Shown one piece after another: positions 6,969-13,814 of a stretch of 14,303 nucleotides of DNA (position 1 is its first letter; each line of letters starts with the position of its first letter). Position numbers and translations under genes: made by a program. The stretch spans positions 1 to 14,303 of the forward strand of contig NZ_NMWV01000041.1 in assembly GCF_002860405.1 (NCBI RefSeq), read 5' to 3'. Under the pieces are notes generated by a model. That model made no database searches, was not told the DNA's origin, and was given only the letters and a program-made list of their open reading frames with translations. This stretch comes from Bifidobacterium imperatoris. Lineage in GTDB: Bacteria > Actinomycetota > Actinomycetes > Actinomycetales > Bifidobacteriaceae.

Positions 6969-7015
6969 CATTTTGCTAGGTACCTTGCAAATAATACAAG
7001 GTACCTAGCAAAATG
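6969..7015. promoter_or_regulatory. marR operator-promoter: perfect 19-bp inverted repeat with two nested AGGTACCT boxes
   Basis: CATTTTGCTAGGTACCTTG (6969-6987) and its exact reverse complement (6997-7015) flank a 9-base spacer. Each arm also holds the self-palindrome AGGTACCT (6978-6985 and 6999-7006), whose centres are 21 bp apart, two helical turns. On the minus strand a promoter fits inside: -35 TTGCAT (7018-7013), 16 bp, -10 TATTAT (6996-6991). One box lies between the -35 and -10, the other over the expected start of transcription. This is the layout expected for tight MarR autorepression by two dimers. No T-run follows, so it is not a classical terminator for hemW. Confidence 0.75.
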
Positions 7016-7052
7016 CAAGTTATTCGTCTTGCGCGATGGATTTTACGAGGAT

Positions 7053-8291
7053 TTACACGCCAGCGAGCTCAAAGAATCGTTCGATAACGGCGTCGTTGAG
7101 GAGGCGTCCTCGACGCGTGGGAATAATACGGGTGTGATGCTCGACGTCCGACTCAATGGCAATGAGGCCTTCCTCAGCCACCGGCTGAAGCTGAGCCACA
7201 TCGATGGGCTTGAGCCCTTCTGCCCCAGCGCCGCTCGCGGCCGTCCGATTCTCCGCTGCGGCGATGGCATGATTGATGCGGTCCAAATCGAGGCCTTCAC
7301 GAATGCGTAAGCCCAGCATGATGAGCTCTTCGAGGTTTTCGGTCGGAGTGATTTCCTCACTGCCACCCCATGGGATGCGACTCTCGTTGATGGCGGTGCC
7401 CCACAGGCGCGGATGTGCGATATCCCATGCACGCAGGGCATCGGTTGACGGCCGGGCGTTGTAATGACTGTGCGCGCCCGGGCCGAGACCTGCCCAGTCC
7501 ACATTGCGCCAGTAGCCGAGATTGTGCTGGCTTTCGTATCCGGGCTTTGCCCAGTTAGAGACCTCGTACCATGTGAAGCCTGCAGCGTCGAGCAGATCGT
7601 CGGCAATCTCGTATTTGACGGCCTCATCGTCATCGTTCGGCTTAGGCAAAGTGCCTGCAGCAATCTGCCTACCCATTTTGGTAGTTGGTTCCACGGTCAG
7701 GGCGTATGCGGATATGTGATTGACTCCAAGATCGATGGCGACCTGTACTGAAGTGCGCCAATCGTCAAGGCTCTCCCCCGGCGCACCGTAAATCAAGTCA
7801 ACGCTGGAGCGAAGCCCGGCTTTATCGGCAGCTTCGACTCCGGCAGCTACATTGGCCGGCGTGTGCGTGCGATCAAGGGTTTTGAGCACATGCGGTACAG
7901 CGGATTGCATACCGAAGGAGATGCGGGTGAAGCCGCCTTCGGCAAGACGGTTGATGTAATACTCGTTGACCGTATCCGGATTGGCTTCGGTAGTGATTTC
8001 AGCATCGGGTTGGATTCCCCAGATTCTGTGAATCGCGCTCAACATCACGACCAAATCGTCGGCGGACAGAATGGTCGGCGTACCACCACCAAAGAACACA
8101 GTGGAAGCCGGTGGCTCTTCGATGCCGCGGTGGAGCTGCCATTGCTTAGTCAGTTCCATCTCGCGAATGACCATGTTGGCATAATTGCCGCGCGAGGCAC
8201 CCGCTCCAAGATCGACTGCGGTGTATGTGTTGAAATCGCAATAACCGCAACGTCTCAGGCAGAATGGAACGTGAATGTAGACCTCGAACAT
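7053..8291 (-). CDS. hemW: Radical SAM protein HemW (heme chaperone; formerly called HemN-like coproporphyrinogen oxidase)
   Basis: This 412-residue radical SAM protein starts [20 protein letters not shown] with the CxxxCxxC cluster motif at Cys11, Cys15 and Cys18 for a [4Fe-4S] centre and S-adenosylmethionine. Next come FFGGGTPT (the SAM-binding GGGTP), EANPDTV, GFTRISFGMQS, DLIYGAPGES, YALTVEP and the HemN_C region with GLGPGAHSH. The short N-terminus before the cysteines and the length fit HemW rather than true HemN, which is longer. HemW of other bacteria binds and delivers heme and lacks oxidase activity. The start is the ATG that overlaps the lepA stop by one base (TGATG), showing coupling; lepA-hemW order is common. 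Bifidobacteria are generally held to lack full heme synthesis, so its job here is unclear. Confidence 0.93.
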   Translation of the reverse strand: MFEVYIHVPFCLRRCGYCDFNTYTAVDLGAGASRGNYANMVIREMELTKQWQLHRGIEEPPASTVFFGGGTPTILSADDLVVMLSAIHRIWGIQPDAEITTEANPDTVNEYYINRLAEGGFTRISFGMQSAVPHVLKTLDRTHTPANVAAGVEAADKAGLRSSVDLIYGAPGESLDDWRTSVQVAIDLGVNHISAYALTVEPTTKMGRQIAAGTLPKPNDDDEAVKYEIADDLLDAAGFTWYEVSNWAKPGYESQHNLGYWRNVDWAGLGPGAHSHYNARPSTDALRAWDIAHPRLWGTAINESRIPWGGSEEITPTENLEELIMLGLRIREGLDLDRINHAIAAAENRTAASGAGAEGLKPIDVAQLQPVAEEGLIAIESDVEHHTRIIPTRRGRLLNDAVIERFFELAGV

Positions 8292-10171
8292 CAGCCTTCC
8301 GTCTTTTGGGCGGCGCGAATCTTATCTTTGGTGTCGCGGTCGTTGGATTCCTCACCGGTGGAGAGTGCTGCGATGAATGCCTCCTGCGGCACCTCCACAT
8401 GGCCAAGCATCTTCATACGCTTCTTACCGGCCTTCTGCTTTTCCAGCAGCTTGCGCTTACGGGTGATATCACCGCCGTAGCACTTGGCGAGCACATCCTT
8501 ACGCAATGCACGAATATTCTCACGGGCGATAATGCGCGAACCAATGGCTGCCTGAATCGGAATCTCGAACTGCTGGCGCGGAATCAGGCCACGCAGTTTC
8601 TTGGTCATCATCACACCATAGCTGTACGCCTTATCACGATGCACGATGGCACTGAACGCATCCACCTTCTCGCCTTGGATGAGAATATCCACCTTGACCA
8701 GATCGGCGGTCTGTTCGCCGTCCTCGTGATAATCGAGCGACGCATAGCCCTTGGTGCGGGACTTCAGCTGATCGAAGAAGTCGAACACGATTTCCGCGAG
8801 CGGAATGCGGTAGTGCATCTCCACACGGTCGGTGGAAATATATTCCATCGTGCCCATAATGCCACGGTGATCCTGGCACAGGTCCATCACAGCACCGATA
8901 AATTCCTTCGGCGTGATGATGTCGGCAGCCACCATAGGCTCCACAATCTTCTTAATCTTGCCGTCCGGGAATTCACTCGGATTGGTCACATGATGCTCAC
9001 TGCCATCTTCAGCGGTCACGTCATAGGTGACGTTCGGAGCGGTCTGAATCAAATCCAAACCAAACTCGCGGGACAGTCGTTCGTTGACGATTTCCATGTG
9101 CAGCAGACCAAGGAATCCGCAGCGGAAACCGAAGCCCAAAGCCACGGAGGTTTCCGGAGTGTAGATGAGCGCGGCATCATTGAGCTTGAGCTTGTCGAGC
9201 GCGTCACGCAATTCCGGGAATTGCGCGTTGTCGATCGGGAACAGGCCAGCGTACACCATAGGCTTGGGGTCTCGGTAGCCAGGCAACGGTTCGGTTGCCG
9301 GACGAACCGCGGAAGTCAATGTGTCACCCACCTTGGACTGGCTCACATCCTTAGCGCCGGTGATGATGTAGCCGACTTCGCCGGCACCAAGTGCCTTGGT
9401 GCGCATCATGTCCGGGCTGATGACACCGATCTCAATCGGATCGTGGGTCATGCCGATACCCATCATGTGCACCTTTTCACGGTCGCGCAGCTCTCCGTCT
9501 TCCATACGAATATAGGTCACGATGCCACGGTAAGAGTCATAAACGGAATCGAAGATCAGTGCACGGGCAGGAGCTTCCGGGTCACCGTGCGGTGCTGGCA
9601 CTTCCAACACGATACGGTCAAGCAGCTCAGCCACGCCTTCGCCGGTCTTGCCGGAAACACGCAGCACATCGCTCGGATCGCAGCCAATCAAGCCGGCGAT
9701 TTCCTCGGCGTGCTTGTCCGGTTCGGCGGACGGCAAGTCGATCTTGTTGAGCACCGGAATAATAGTCAAATCATGATCGATGGCCATATACAGGTTGGAA
9801 AGCGTCTGCGCCTCAATACCCTGCGTGGCATCAACCAGCAGTACCGCGCCCTCACATGCAGCCAACGCGCGGGAAACCTCGTAGGTGAAATCCACATGGC
9901 CAGGGGTATCAATCATGCCAAGCGTGTATTCGGTACCATCGAACGTCCACGGCACGCGTACAGCCTGAGACTTGATAGTGATGCCACGCTCCTGCTCGAT
10001 ATCCATACGATCAAGGAAACGGTCACGCATCTCGCGCTCGGGCACGATACCGCTCAACTGCAGAATGCGATCGGCCACGGTGGACTTACCGTGATCGATA
10101 TGCGCGATAATGCAGAAGTTACGAATCAGTGACTGATCAGTGGAACCCGGCTGATTGTGTTGGACGACCAA
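8291..10171 (-). CDS. lepA: Elongation factor 4 (LepA), ribosome-associated GTPase
   Basis: This 626-residue translational GTPase acts on ribosomes in the back-translocated or stalled state and in 30S biogenesis. G motifs are G1 AHIDHGKST (23-31), G2 in RGITIKS, G3 DTPGH, and G4 NKIDLPSA. They are followed by domain II, the EF-G-like domains III and V, and the LepA-specific C-terminal domain ([20 protein letters not shown], then [20 protein letters not shown] and [27 protein letters not shown]). Full length for the family. The start is TTG at 10171, chosen because an AGGAGG lies 6 nt upstream; an ATG at 10176 is out of frame. A weak -10 (TACACT, complement of 10209-10214) is the only promoter candidate I see. 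It is divergent from rpsT and is translated ahead of hemW, with a one-base overlap. Confidence 0.97.
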   Translation of the reverse strand: MVVQHNQPGSTDQSLIRNFCIIAHIDHGKSTVADRILQLSGIVPEREMRDRFLDRMDIEQERGITIKSQAVRVPWTFDGTEYTLGMIDTPGHVDFTYEVSRALAACEGAVLLVDATQGIEAQTLSNLYMAIDHDLTIIPVLNKIDLPSAEPDKHAEEIAGLIGCDPSDVLRVSGKTGEGVAELLDRIVLEVPAPHGDPEAPARALIFDSVYDSYRGIVTYIRMEDGELRDREKVHMMGIGMTHDPIEIGVISPDMMRTKALGAGEVGYIITGAKDVSQSKVGDTLTSAVRPATEPLPGYRDPKPMVYAGLFPIDNAQFPELRDALDKLKLNDAALIYTPETSVALGFGFRCGFLGLLHMEIVNERLSREFGLDLIQTAPNVTYDVTAEDGSEHHVTNPSEFPDGKIKKIVEPMVAADIITPKEFIGAVMDLCQDHRGIMGTMEYISTDRVEMHYRIPLAEIVFDFFDQLKSRTKGYASLDYHEDGEQTADLVKVDILIQGEKVDAFSAIVHRDKAYSYGVMMTKKLRGLIPRQQFEIPIQAAIGSRIIARENIRALRKDVLAKCYGGDITRKRKLLEKQKAGKKRMKMLGHVEVPQEAFIAALSTGEESNDRDTKDKIRAAQKTEG

Positions 10172-10264
10172 CGCATTCCTCCTCTTGGCATATACTCAAA
10201 CTTCACTTAGTGTAGCCGAGGGACTGTATTCGGCGTGGCACCGCGCGGGTTTTTCCGGGGTGCA

Positions 10265-10273
10265 TGCTATCCT
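10265..10273 (+). promoter_or_regulatory. Candidate extended -10 promoter of rpsT
   Basis: TGC followed by TATCCT fits an extended -10 element about 45 bases before the rpsT start. No good -35 hexamer is found 16-18 bases upstream. This is a sequence match only and is weakly supported. Confidence 0.35.
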
Positions 10274-10317
10274 CTTACTTTTGTATGTCCTTGTAAAACA
10301 CATCGTTTGGAGTAAAC

Positions 10318-10578
10318 GTGGCAAACATTAAGTCGCAGAAGAAGCGCGTGCTCACCAATGAGAAGCGTCACCTTCGCAACGTGGCTGTGAAGTCCGGCCT
10401 GAAGACCGCTATCCGCGCCACTCGCGAAGCCATCGCCGCCGGTGACAAGGCTGCCGCCGAGGCCGCCTACAAGGTCGCTGCCCAGAAGCTCGACAAGGCT
10501 GCTGGTGCTGGCGTGATCCACAAGAACCAGGCCGCTAACCGCAAGTCCGGCCTCGCTGTGGCTATCAACGCTCTGTGA
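10318..10578 (+). CDS. rpsT: 30S ribosomal protein S20
   Basis: This 86-residue basic protein ([20 protein letters not shown] after the start) binds 16S rRNA during small-subunit assembly. The NIKSQxKR start, the long helical K/R/A-rich middle and the KNxAARxKSxLAxxxNAL end are diagnostic of S20, and the length is typical. The start is GTG at 10318, with GGAG 5 nt upstream (TTGGAG then TAAAC). It is transcribed alone, divergent from lepA and followed by a strong terminator. Confidence 0.97.
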   Translation: MANIKSQKKRVLTNEKRHLRNVAVKSGLKTAIRATREAIAAGDKAAAEAAYKVAAQKLDKAAGAGVIHKNQAANRKSGLAVAINAL

Positions 10579-10601
10579 GCATAAGCCGATAAGGTTTTAG
10601 C

Positions 10602-10640
10602 AAAACCCTGCAGTCCATTTGGATTGCAGGGTTTTTGTTT
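10602..10640. terminator. Intrinsic terminator after rpsT, probably bidirectional
   Basis: AAACCCTGCAGTCC (10603-10616) and GGATTGCAGGGTTT (10621-10634) form a 14-bp stem with one G-U pair and an ATTT loop, followed by a T-run (TTTTTGTTTT). On the other strand the stem is followed by TTTTGC, so it may also end the convergent TRIC-type gene. Confidence 0.9.
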
Positions 10641-10675
10641 TGCTTACTCGCACTGCTCACTATTGGAGTACAGCA

Positions 10676-11452
10676 CTATTGAGCATCCGAATCTTCAGCA
10701 GATCCGTTCTCAACAAACTCATCATCAACACTCGAGGATGAGCGAGGCGTAATATCCGGACGCTGAAGGTACCGCTTCTCCCCCGGCAGATATACATGAG
10801 TACGAGGCACAGCACCAGGCATCGTCACATTGAACGCTACCGAAAGCACACGAATCAGTACCACCACCACGACAATCAGAACATCCAATACCATTTCCGA
10901 GCGCATATCGAAGAAACCATGCTCTGATCCACGCCACGCCAGCACAGTCAATATGCAGCCGACAAATGAAGGAATGGCGTATAGGTGCCTGTCGCGAATA
11001 ATCATTGGCACGTCACCGAGAAAGATATCGCGAATCAAACCGCCAGCAAGCGCGGTGAACATGCCAAGGAATATGGCGGTCATTCCGGAAGTGCCAAAGG
11101 CCAAGGCTTTAGCGGTGCCATTAACGGCGAACAGACCAAGGCCCAAAGCATCAACGACAATCATCGTCCATTTCAATTGTCTGATTTCAGGATGAGCCAC
11201 TACCGCAATCGCCCCAGAAAACAACGTGGTGAGCACGAATCCTTTATCGGTGATGCCCACCGGCGGCAGGTCTCCCAACATCACATCGCGGAACAGACCC
11301 CCGCCAAGTGCAGTAAGCCAACCGCACAGCATGATGGAGAAAATATCATAGCCTTTTTGAATCGCAGCCAAGCCGCCTGAAAGGCCCCAACACAGAATGG
11401 CGAGATATTCGATGCCCAAGAACACCGCATTGCTCTCCAACGCCACCTGCAT
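10676..11452 (-). CDS. TRIC-type / YicG-like (UPF0126) membrane protein
   Basis: This 258-residue integral membrane protein has two copies of the UPF0126 domain: the first with ILCWGLSGGLAAIQKGYD and LGGGLFRDVMLGDLPPVG, the second with GLGLFAVNGTAKAL and LAGGLIRDIFLGDVPMII. The repeated GG-x-(L)-x-R-D-x-x-x-G-D-x-P loop is the family signature. Such proteins have seven helices and are related to trimeric intracellular cation channels; E. coli YicG has been linked to glycine uptake. Both cation conduction and amino-acid transport are therefore possible here. The hydrophilic Ser/Asp/Glu-rich tail after about residue 215 is extra and probably cytoplasmic. The start at 11452 has AGGAGG 10 nt upstream. 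It is convergent with rpsT and separated from ilvE by a terminator, so it is likely monocistronic. Confidence 0.88.
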   Translation of the reverse strand: MQVALESNAVFLGIEYLAILCWGLSGGLAAIQKGYDIFSIMLCGWLTALGGGLFRDVMLGDLPPVGITDKGFVLTTLFSGAIAVVAHPEIRQLKWTMIVVDALGLGLFAVNGTAKALAFGTSGMTAIFLGMFTALAGGLIRDIFLGDVPMIIRDRHLYAIPSFVGCILTVLAWRGSEHGFFDMRSEMVLDVLIVVVVVLIRVLSVAFNVTMPGAVPRTHVYLPGEKRYLQRPDITPRSSSSVDDEFVENGSAEDSDAQ

Positions 11453-11495
11453 GAATACTATTCCTCCTCAGTGCATGACCGCTTATGAGCTTACA

Positions 11496-11533
11496 CAAAA
11501 ATGATGCCCTATGGCATCACCATAGGGCATCAT
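11496..11533 (-). terminator. Intrinsic terminator of ilvE
   Basis: ATGATGCCCTATGG (11501-11514) and CCATAGGGCATCAT (11520-11533) are perfect inverted repeats with a CATCA loop. On the minus strand the stem is followed by TTTTTGTG, giving a classical terminator 30 bases after the ilvE stop. Confidence 0.9.
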
Positions 11534-11563
11534 CACAAGCCATTAATTAGACATGCTGTCTAA

Positions 11564-12691
11564 TCAGCACACCTTCCACATCCAGTTGTGCGGATCTTCG
11601 ATTTCGCCAAGCTGGATGCCGAGGAGTTCGTTGCGCAGGGCAACGGTCAGTTCGCCGGAGTTGCCATCGGCAACAGTCACGTCGAACTTCTCGGACTTGA
11701 AGCGACCGATTGGGGTGATGATGGCGGCGGTACCGCAAGCGAACACCTCGGTGACTTCGCCGGACTTGATGTCCTCAAGCAGCTGCTCAAGCGGAATCAT
11801 AGTCTCAACCACGTCACGGCCCTTGTCCTGCAGCAGCTGAATCAGGGAGCGACGGGTGACACCCGGCAGAATGTTGCCAGTCAGGGACGGGGTCTCAACG
11901 TGGCCATCCTTGTGGACAACCATCATGTTCATGCCGCCGAGCTCCTCAAGGTAGGTCTTGGTGGCAGCATCCACGAAGCAGACCTGCTGGCAGCCGTTGG
12001 CAATACCGGTGTATTCACCGAGCAGGGATGCAGCGTAGTTGCCGCCGCACTTGGCGAAACCAGTGCCGCCAGGGCCAGTGCGGAACCACTTGTCTTCAAC
12101 CCAGATGCTCACCGGCTTCACGCCGCCCGGGAAGTACGGGCCGGAAGGAGAAGCAATCACGCAGTAGTCGACTTCCTGAGGTGCGCGCACACCAAGGAAC
12201 GGCTCGGAAGCGAACATGAACGGACGCATGTACAGCGTGTACTCGCGACGGGACGGAACCCATGCGGCATCACGCTTGACCAGTGCAGCCACGGAGCCGA
12301 GGAAGTCATCAATCGGCAGCTCAGGCAGGTACAGACGCTTGGCGGAGTTCTGGAAGCGCTCGGCGTTGGCATCCGGGCGGAACAGCCAAGTGGAGCCGTC
12401 AGCGTGACGATATGCCTTCAGACCTTCGAAGCACTCCTGTGCGTAGTGCAGTACGGAAGCACCCGGATCCATCTTCAGCGGAGCGTACGGCTCAACGCGG
12501 CGATCGGACCAACCTTCGCCCTTGGTCCAGGTCATGTGGGTCATGTTATCGGAGAACACCTGGCCGAAAGCCGGCTTGTCGATGAGGGATTGACGCTTCT
12601 CATCGGATGCGGGGTTGTCGTTCGGCAGTACGGTGAACGGTTCGGTGAGCTTATCAAGCGCTGCCGGATCGTGGTGCGTGTTTTCAGTCAT
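11564..12691 (-). CDS. ilvE: Branched-chain-amino-acid aminotransferase
   Basis: This 375-residue fold-type IV PLP enzyme catalyses the last step of Leu, Ile and Val synthesis (2-oxo acid + Glu) and the first step of their breakdown. Signature parts are LHYAQECFEGLKAYR (81-95), WLFRPDANAERFQNSAKRL (102-120), YMRPFMFASEP (154-164), the Schiff-base lysine in GTGFAKCGGNYAASL (Lys214), QVCFVDA, YLEELGGMNMM (the conserved E-x-G-x-x-N) and EVFACGTAAIITPIG (PLP phosphate loop). The length matches the larger BCAT-II subclass of Actinobacteria and eukaryotes. The ribosome site is weak (AGAAG, 9 nt before ATG 12691). It has its own terminator and a 223-bp upstream region with palindromes, so it is probably transcribed alone. 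Confidence 0.96.
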   Translation of the reverse strand: MTENTHHDPAALDKLTEPFTVLPNDNPASDEKRQSLIDKPAFGQVFSDNMTHMTWTKGEGWSDRRVEPYAPLKMDPGASVLHYAQECFEGLKAYRHADGSTWLFRPDANAERFQNSAKRLYLPELPIDDFLGSVAALVKRDAAWVPSRREYTLYMRPFMFASEPFLGVRAPQEVDYCVIASPSGPYFPGGVKPVSIWVEDKWFRTGPGGTGFAKCGGNYAASLLGEYTGIANGCQQVCFVDAATKTYLEELGGMNMMVVHKDGHVETPSLTGNILPGVTRRSLIQLLQDKGRDVVETMIPLEQLLEDIKSGEVTEVFACGTAAIITPIGRFKSEKFDVTVADGNSGELTVALRNELLGIQLGEIEDPHNWMWKVC

Positions 12692-12714
12692 TAGTCGTTA
12701 CTTCTTCTTGACTT

Positions 12715-12730
12715 GGCGGTTTGAACCGCC
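12715..12730. promoter_or_regulatory. Palindrome in the ilvE upstream region
   Basis: GGCGGTT-TG-AACCGCC is a perfect 7-bp inverted repeat 24 bases before the ilvE start codon. It could be a repressor operator or a small hairpin in the 5' leader; no regulator is identified. Confidence 0.45.
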
Positions 12731-12808
12731 GTGATAGTGGTTGGTTATGCGCTTGTGGCGCAAGCTCTGTGGATACTTTCGCACACACACGCATAACGAG
12801 TGTAAGAG

Positions 12809-12825
12809 TTTTCACATGGTGAAAA
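12809..12825. promoter_or_regulatory. Second palindrome upstream of ilvE
   Basis: TTTTCAC-ATG-GTGAAAA is a perfect 7-bp inverted repeat about 120 bases upstream of ilvE. It lies between ilvE and the rplY terminator, where an ilvE operator could sit. Function is not known. Confidence 0.4.
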
Positions 12826-12829
12826 TGAA

Positions 12830-12864
12830 GAACCCGCATTCTAGATTTCTCTAGACGCGGGTTC
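12830..12864 (-). terminator. Hairpin terminator downstream of rplY
   Basis: GAACCCGC (12830-12837) pairs with GCGGGTTC (12857-12864), and inside it the two TCTAGA sites pair around a TTTC loop. On the minus strand it is followed by TTCATTTTC, a broken T-run, so it is a moderate intrinsic terminator 50 bases past the rplY stop. Confidence 0.65.
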
Positions 12865-12914
12865 GACGATTTTTAGGAGTTCGCCTGTACGCTATCGCGT
12901 TTCAGACGTACGAC

Positions 12915-13538
12915 TCACTTAGCGTCGGCAGCCGGAGCAGCGTCAGCGTCGGCAGCCGGAGCAGCAGCTTCCGGAGCAGCGGTGGACTCGGTAGCGTCTT
13001 CCGGAACCTCAACGGTGACCACGGACTCTTCCGGATCCTCAACGTCGAGCTCAACACCCTCAGGCAGCACGACGTCCTTAGCGAACACCTTGGTGCCGTC
13101 GGTCAGGCCCTCAACGCTCACAACGATCTTCTCAGGCAGGTTGGCAACGTCAGCGCGAACCTTGAGCTCCTGAATGTCGACGAATGCCACGGCAGCGCCC
13201 TTCGGCGTGCCTTCAACGAAGACCGGCACCTCAACGTCGATCTTCTCGCCGGCCTTGACCTCGAGGAAGTCGATGTGCTCGATGATGCGCTTGACCGGGT
13301 TCTTCTGCACGTCCTTGACGACGGCCATCTTGGTCTCGCCGCCGAAAGCGATGCTGAACAGAGCGTTGGTGTGACGCAGAGCCAGGGTGGTCTCACGCAT
13401 CGGCAGGGTCACGAAAGCCGGATCTTCACCGCCAGCGTAGATGGTTGCCGGAATCTTCTTGGCAACGCGCAGACGGCGAGCAACGCCCTTGCCGAACTCA
13501 GTACGGGTTTCACCCTCGAGCTTGATGGTGGTAGCCAT
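12915..13538 (-). CDS. rplY: 50S ribosomal protein L25 / general stress protein Ctc
   Basis: This 207-residue two-domain L25 of the Ctc (TL5) type binds 5S rRNA. The N-terminal 5S-binding domain runs from TIKLEGETRTEFGKGVARRL through IPATIYAGGEDPAFVTLP to KMAVVKDVQKNPVKRIIEHIDF (about 1-94). The beta-rich second domain follows (EVPVFVEGTPKGAAVAFVDI to VVTVEVPED). The last ~30 residues are an acidic Ala/Pro/Asp tail (TAAPEAAAPAADADAAPAAD), typical of actinobacterial forms. The start is ATG 13538, with AAGGAG 8 nt upstream; the open frame extends further upstream but without family similarity. It is preceded by a long structured leader and then an insertion sequence, and followed by a hairpin terminator. 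Confidence 0.95.
   Translation of the reverse strand: MATTIKLEGETRTEFGKGVARRLRVAKKIPATIYAGGEDPAFVTLPMRETTLALRHTNALFSIAFGGETKMAVVKDVQKNPVKRIIEHIDFLEVKAGEKIDVEVPVFVEGTPKGAAVAFVDIQELKVRADVANLPEKIVVSVEGLTDGTKVFAKDVVLPEGVELDVEDPEESVVTVEVPEDATESTAAPEAAAPAADADAAPAADAK
12922..12965. repeat. Short tandem repeat coding for the RplY Ala/Asp tail
   Basis: A 20-base segment, GCGTCGGCAGCCGGAGCAGC, occurs at 12922-12941 and again exactly at 12946-12965, with period 24. It encodes the repeated AAPAADA peptide at the C-terminus of L25 and is a likely site of in-frame length variation. Confidence 0.7.
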
Positions 13539-13810
13539 AATGGATACTCCTTGTTTTTTGGTGTTACTTATCGTTTTGTCTGTTTGACGCCACGACGCGC
13601 CGCAGACCAGCACCCAAGGAGGTGAAATCTCACGCCGAGTCGATAACGGAAGATACGGACTCTTACGAGACTGTGTCTTCCCTCGCCAAAGCAACACGCT
13701 TTGGCTCGGTACCAGGTCGCGCGATAAATCACGCTCCCCTCGCCTACGGACAGTCCACTGAACTGTCCGCTTCACGGCTCGGCCTGCCAAAGCAACAGCA
13801 ATTAAGTATA
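13539..13810 (-). promoter_or_regulatory. Long structured leader and putative promoter of rplY
   Basis: There is no gene in this stretch. On the minus strand a -10-like TATACT lies at 13810-13805, without a convincing -35, so the transcript would carry about 260 nt of leader. Three hairpins are visible in order of transcription: CGGACAGT / ACTGTCCG (13747-13769, 7-base loop), GCCAAAGC / GCTTTGGC (13685-13705, 5-base loop), and a 15-position imperfect stem with a GUAA tetraloop closed by C-G (13648-13681). The ribosome site AAGGAG follows well downstream. Autoregulatory leaders are known for other ribosomal protein genes. Alternatively, part of this may be an interspersed repeat. No conserved plus-strand protein is recognised, although a 117-codon frame is open there. 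Confidence 0.45.
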
Positions 13811-13814
13811 CACA

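Noticed and set aside
6969..7015. Intrinsic terminator of hemW
   Set aside because: The stem is strong but no T-run follows on the minus strand, and the promoter boxes and MarR context fit an operator better.
8264..10132. A 622-codon plus-strand open frame opposite lepA
   Set aside because: It is a codon-bias shadow of lepA; the minus strand has all LepA motifs and a ribosome site, and the translated plus frame resembles no known family.
11588..12694. A 368-codon plus-strand open frame opposite ilvE
   Set aside because: It mirrors the well-supported aminotransferase on the minus strand and shows no domain pattern of its own.
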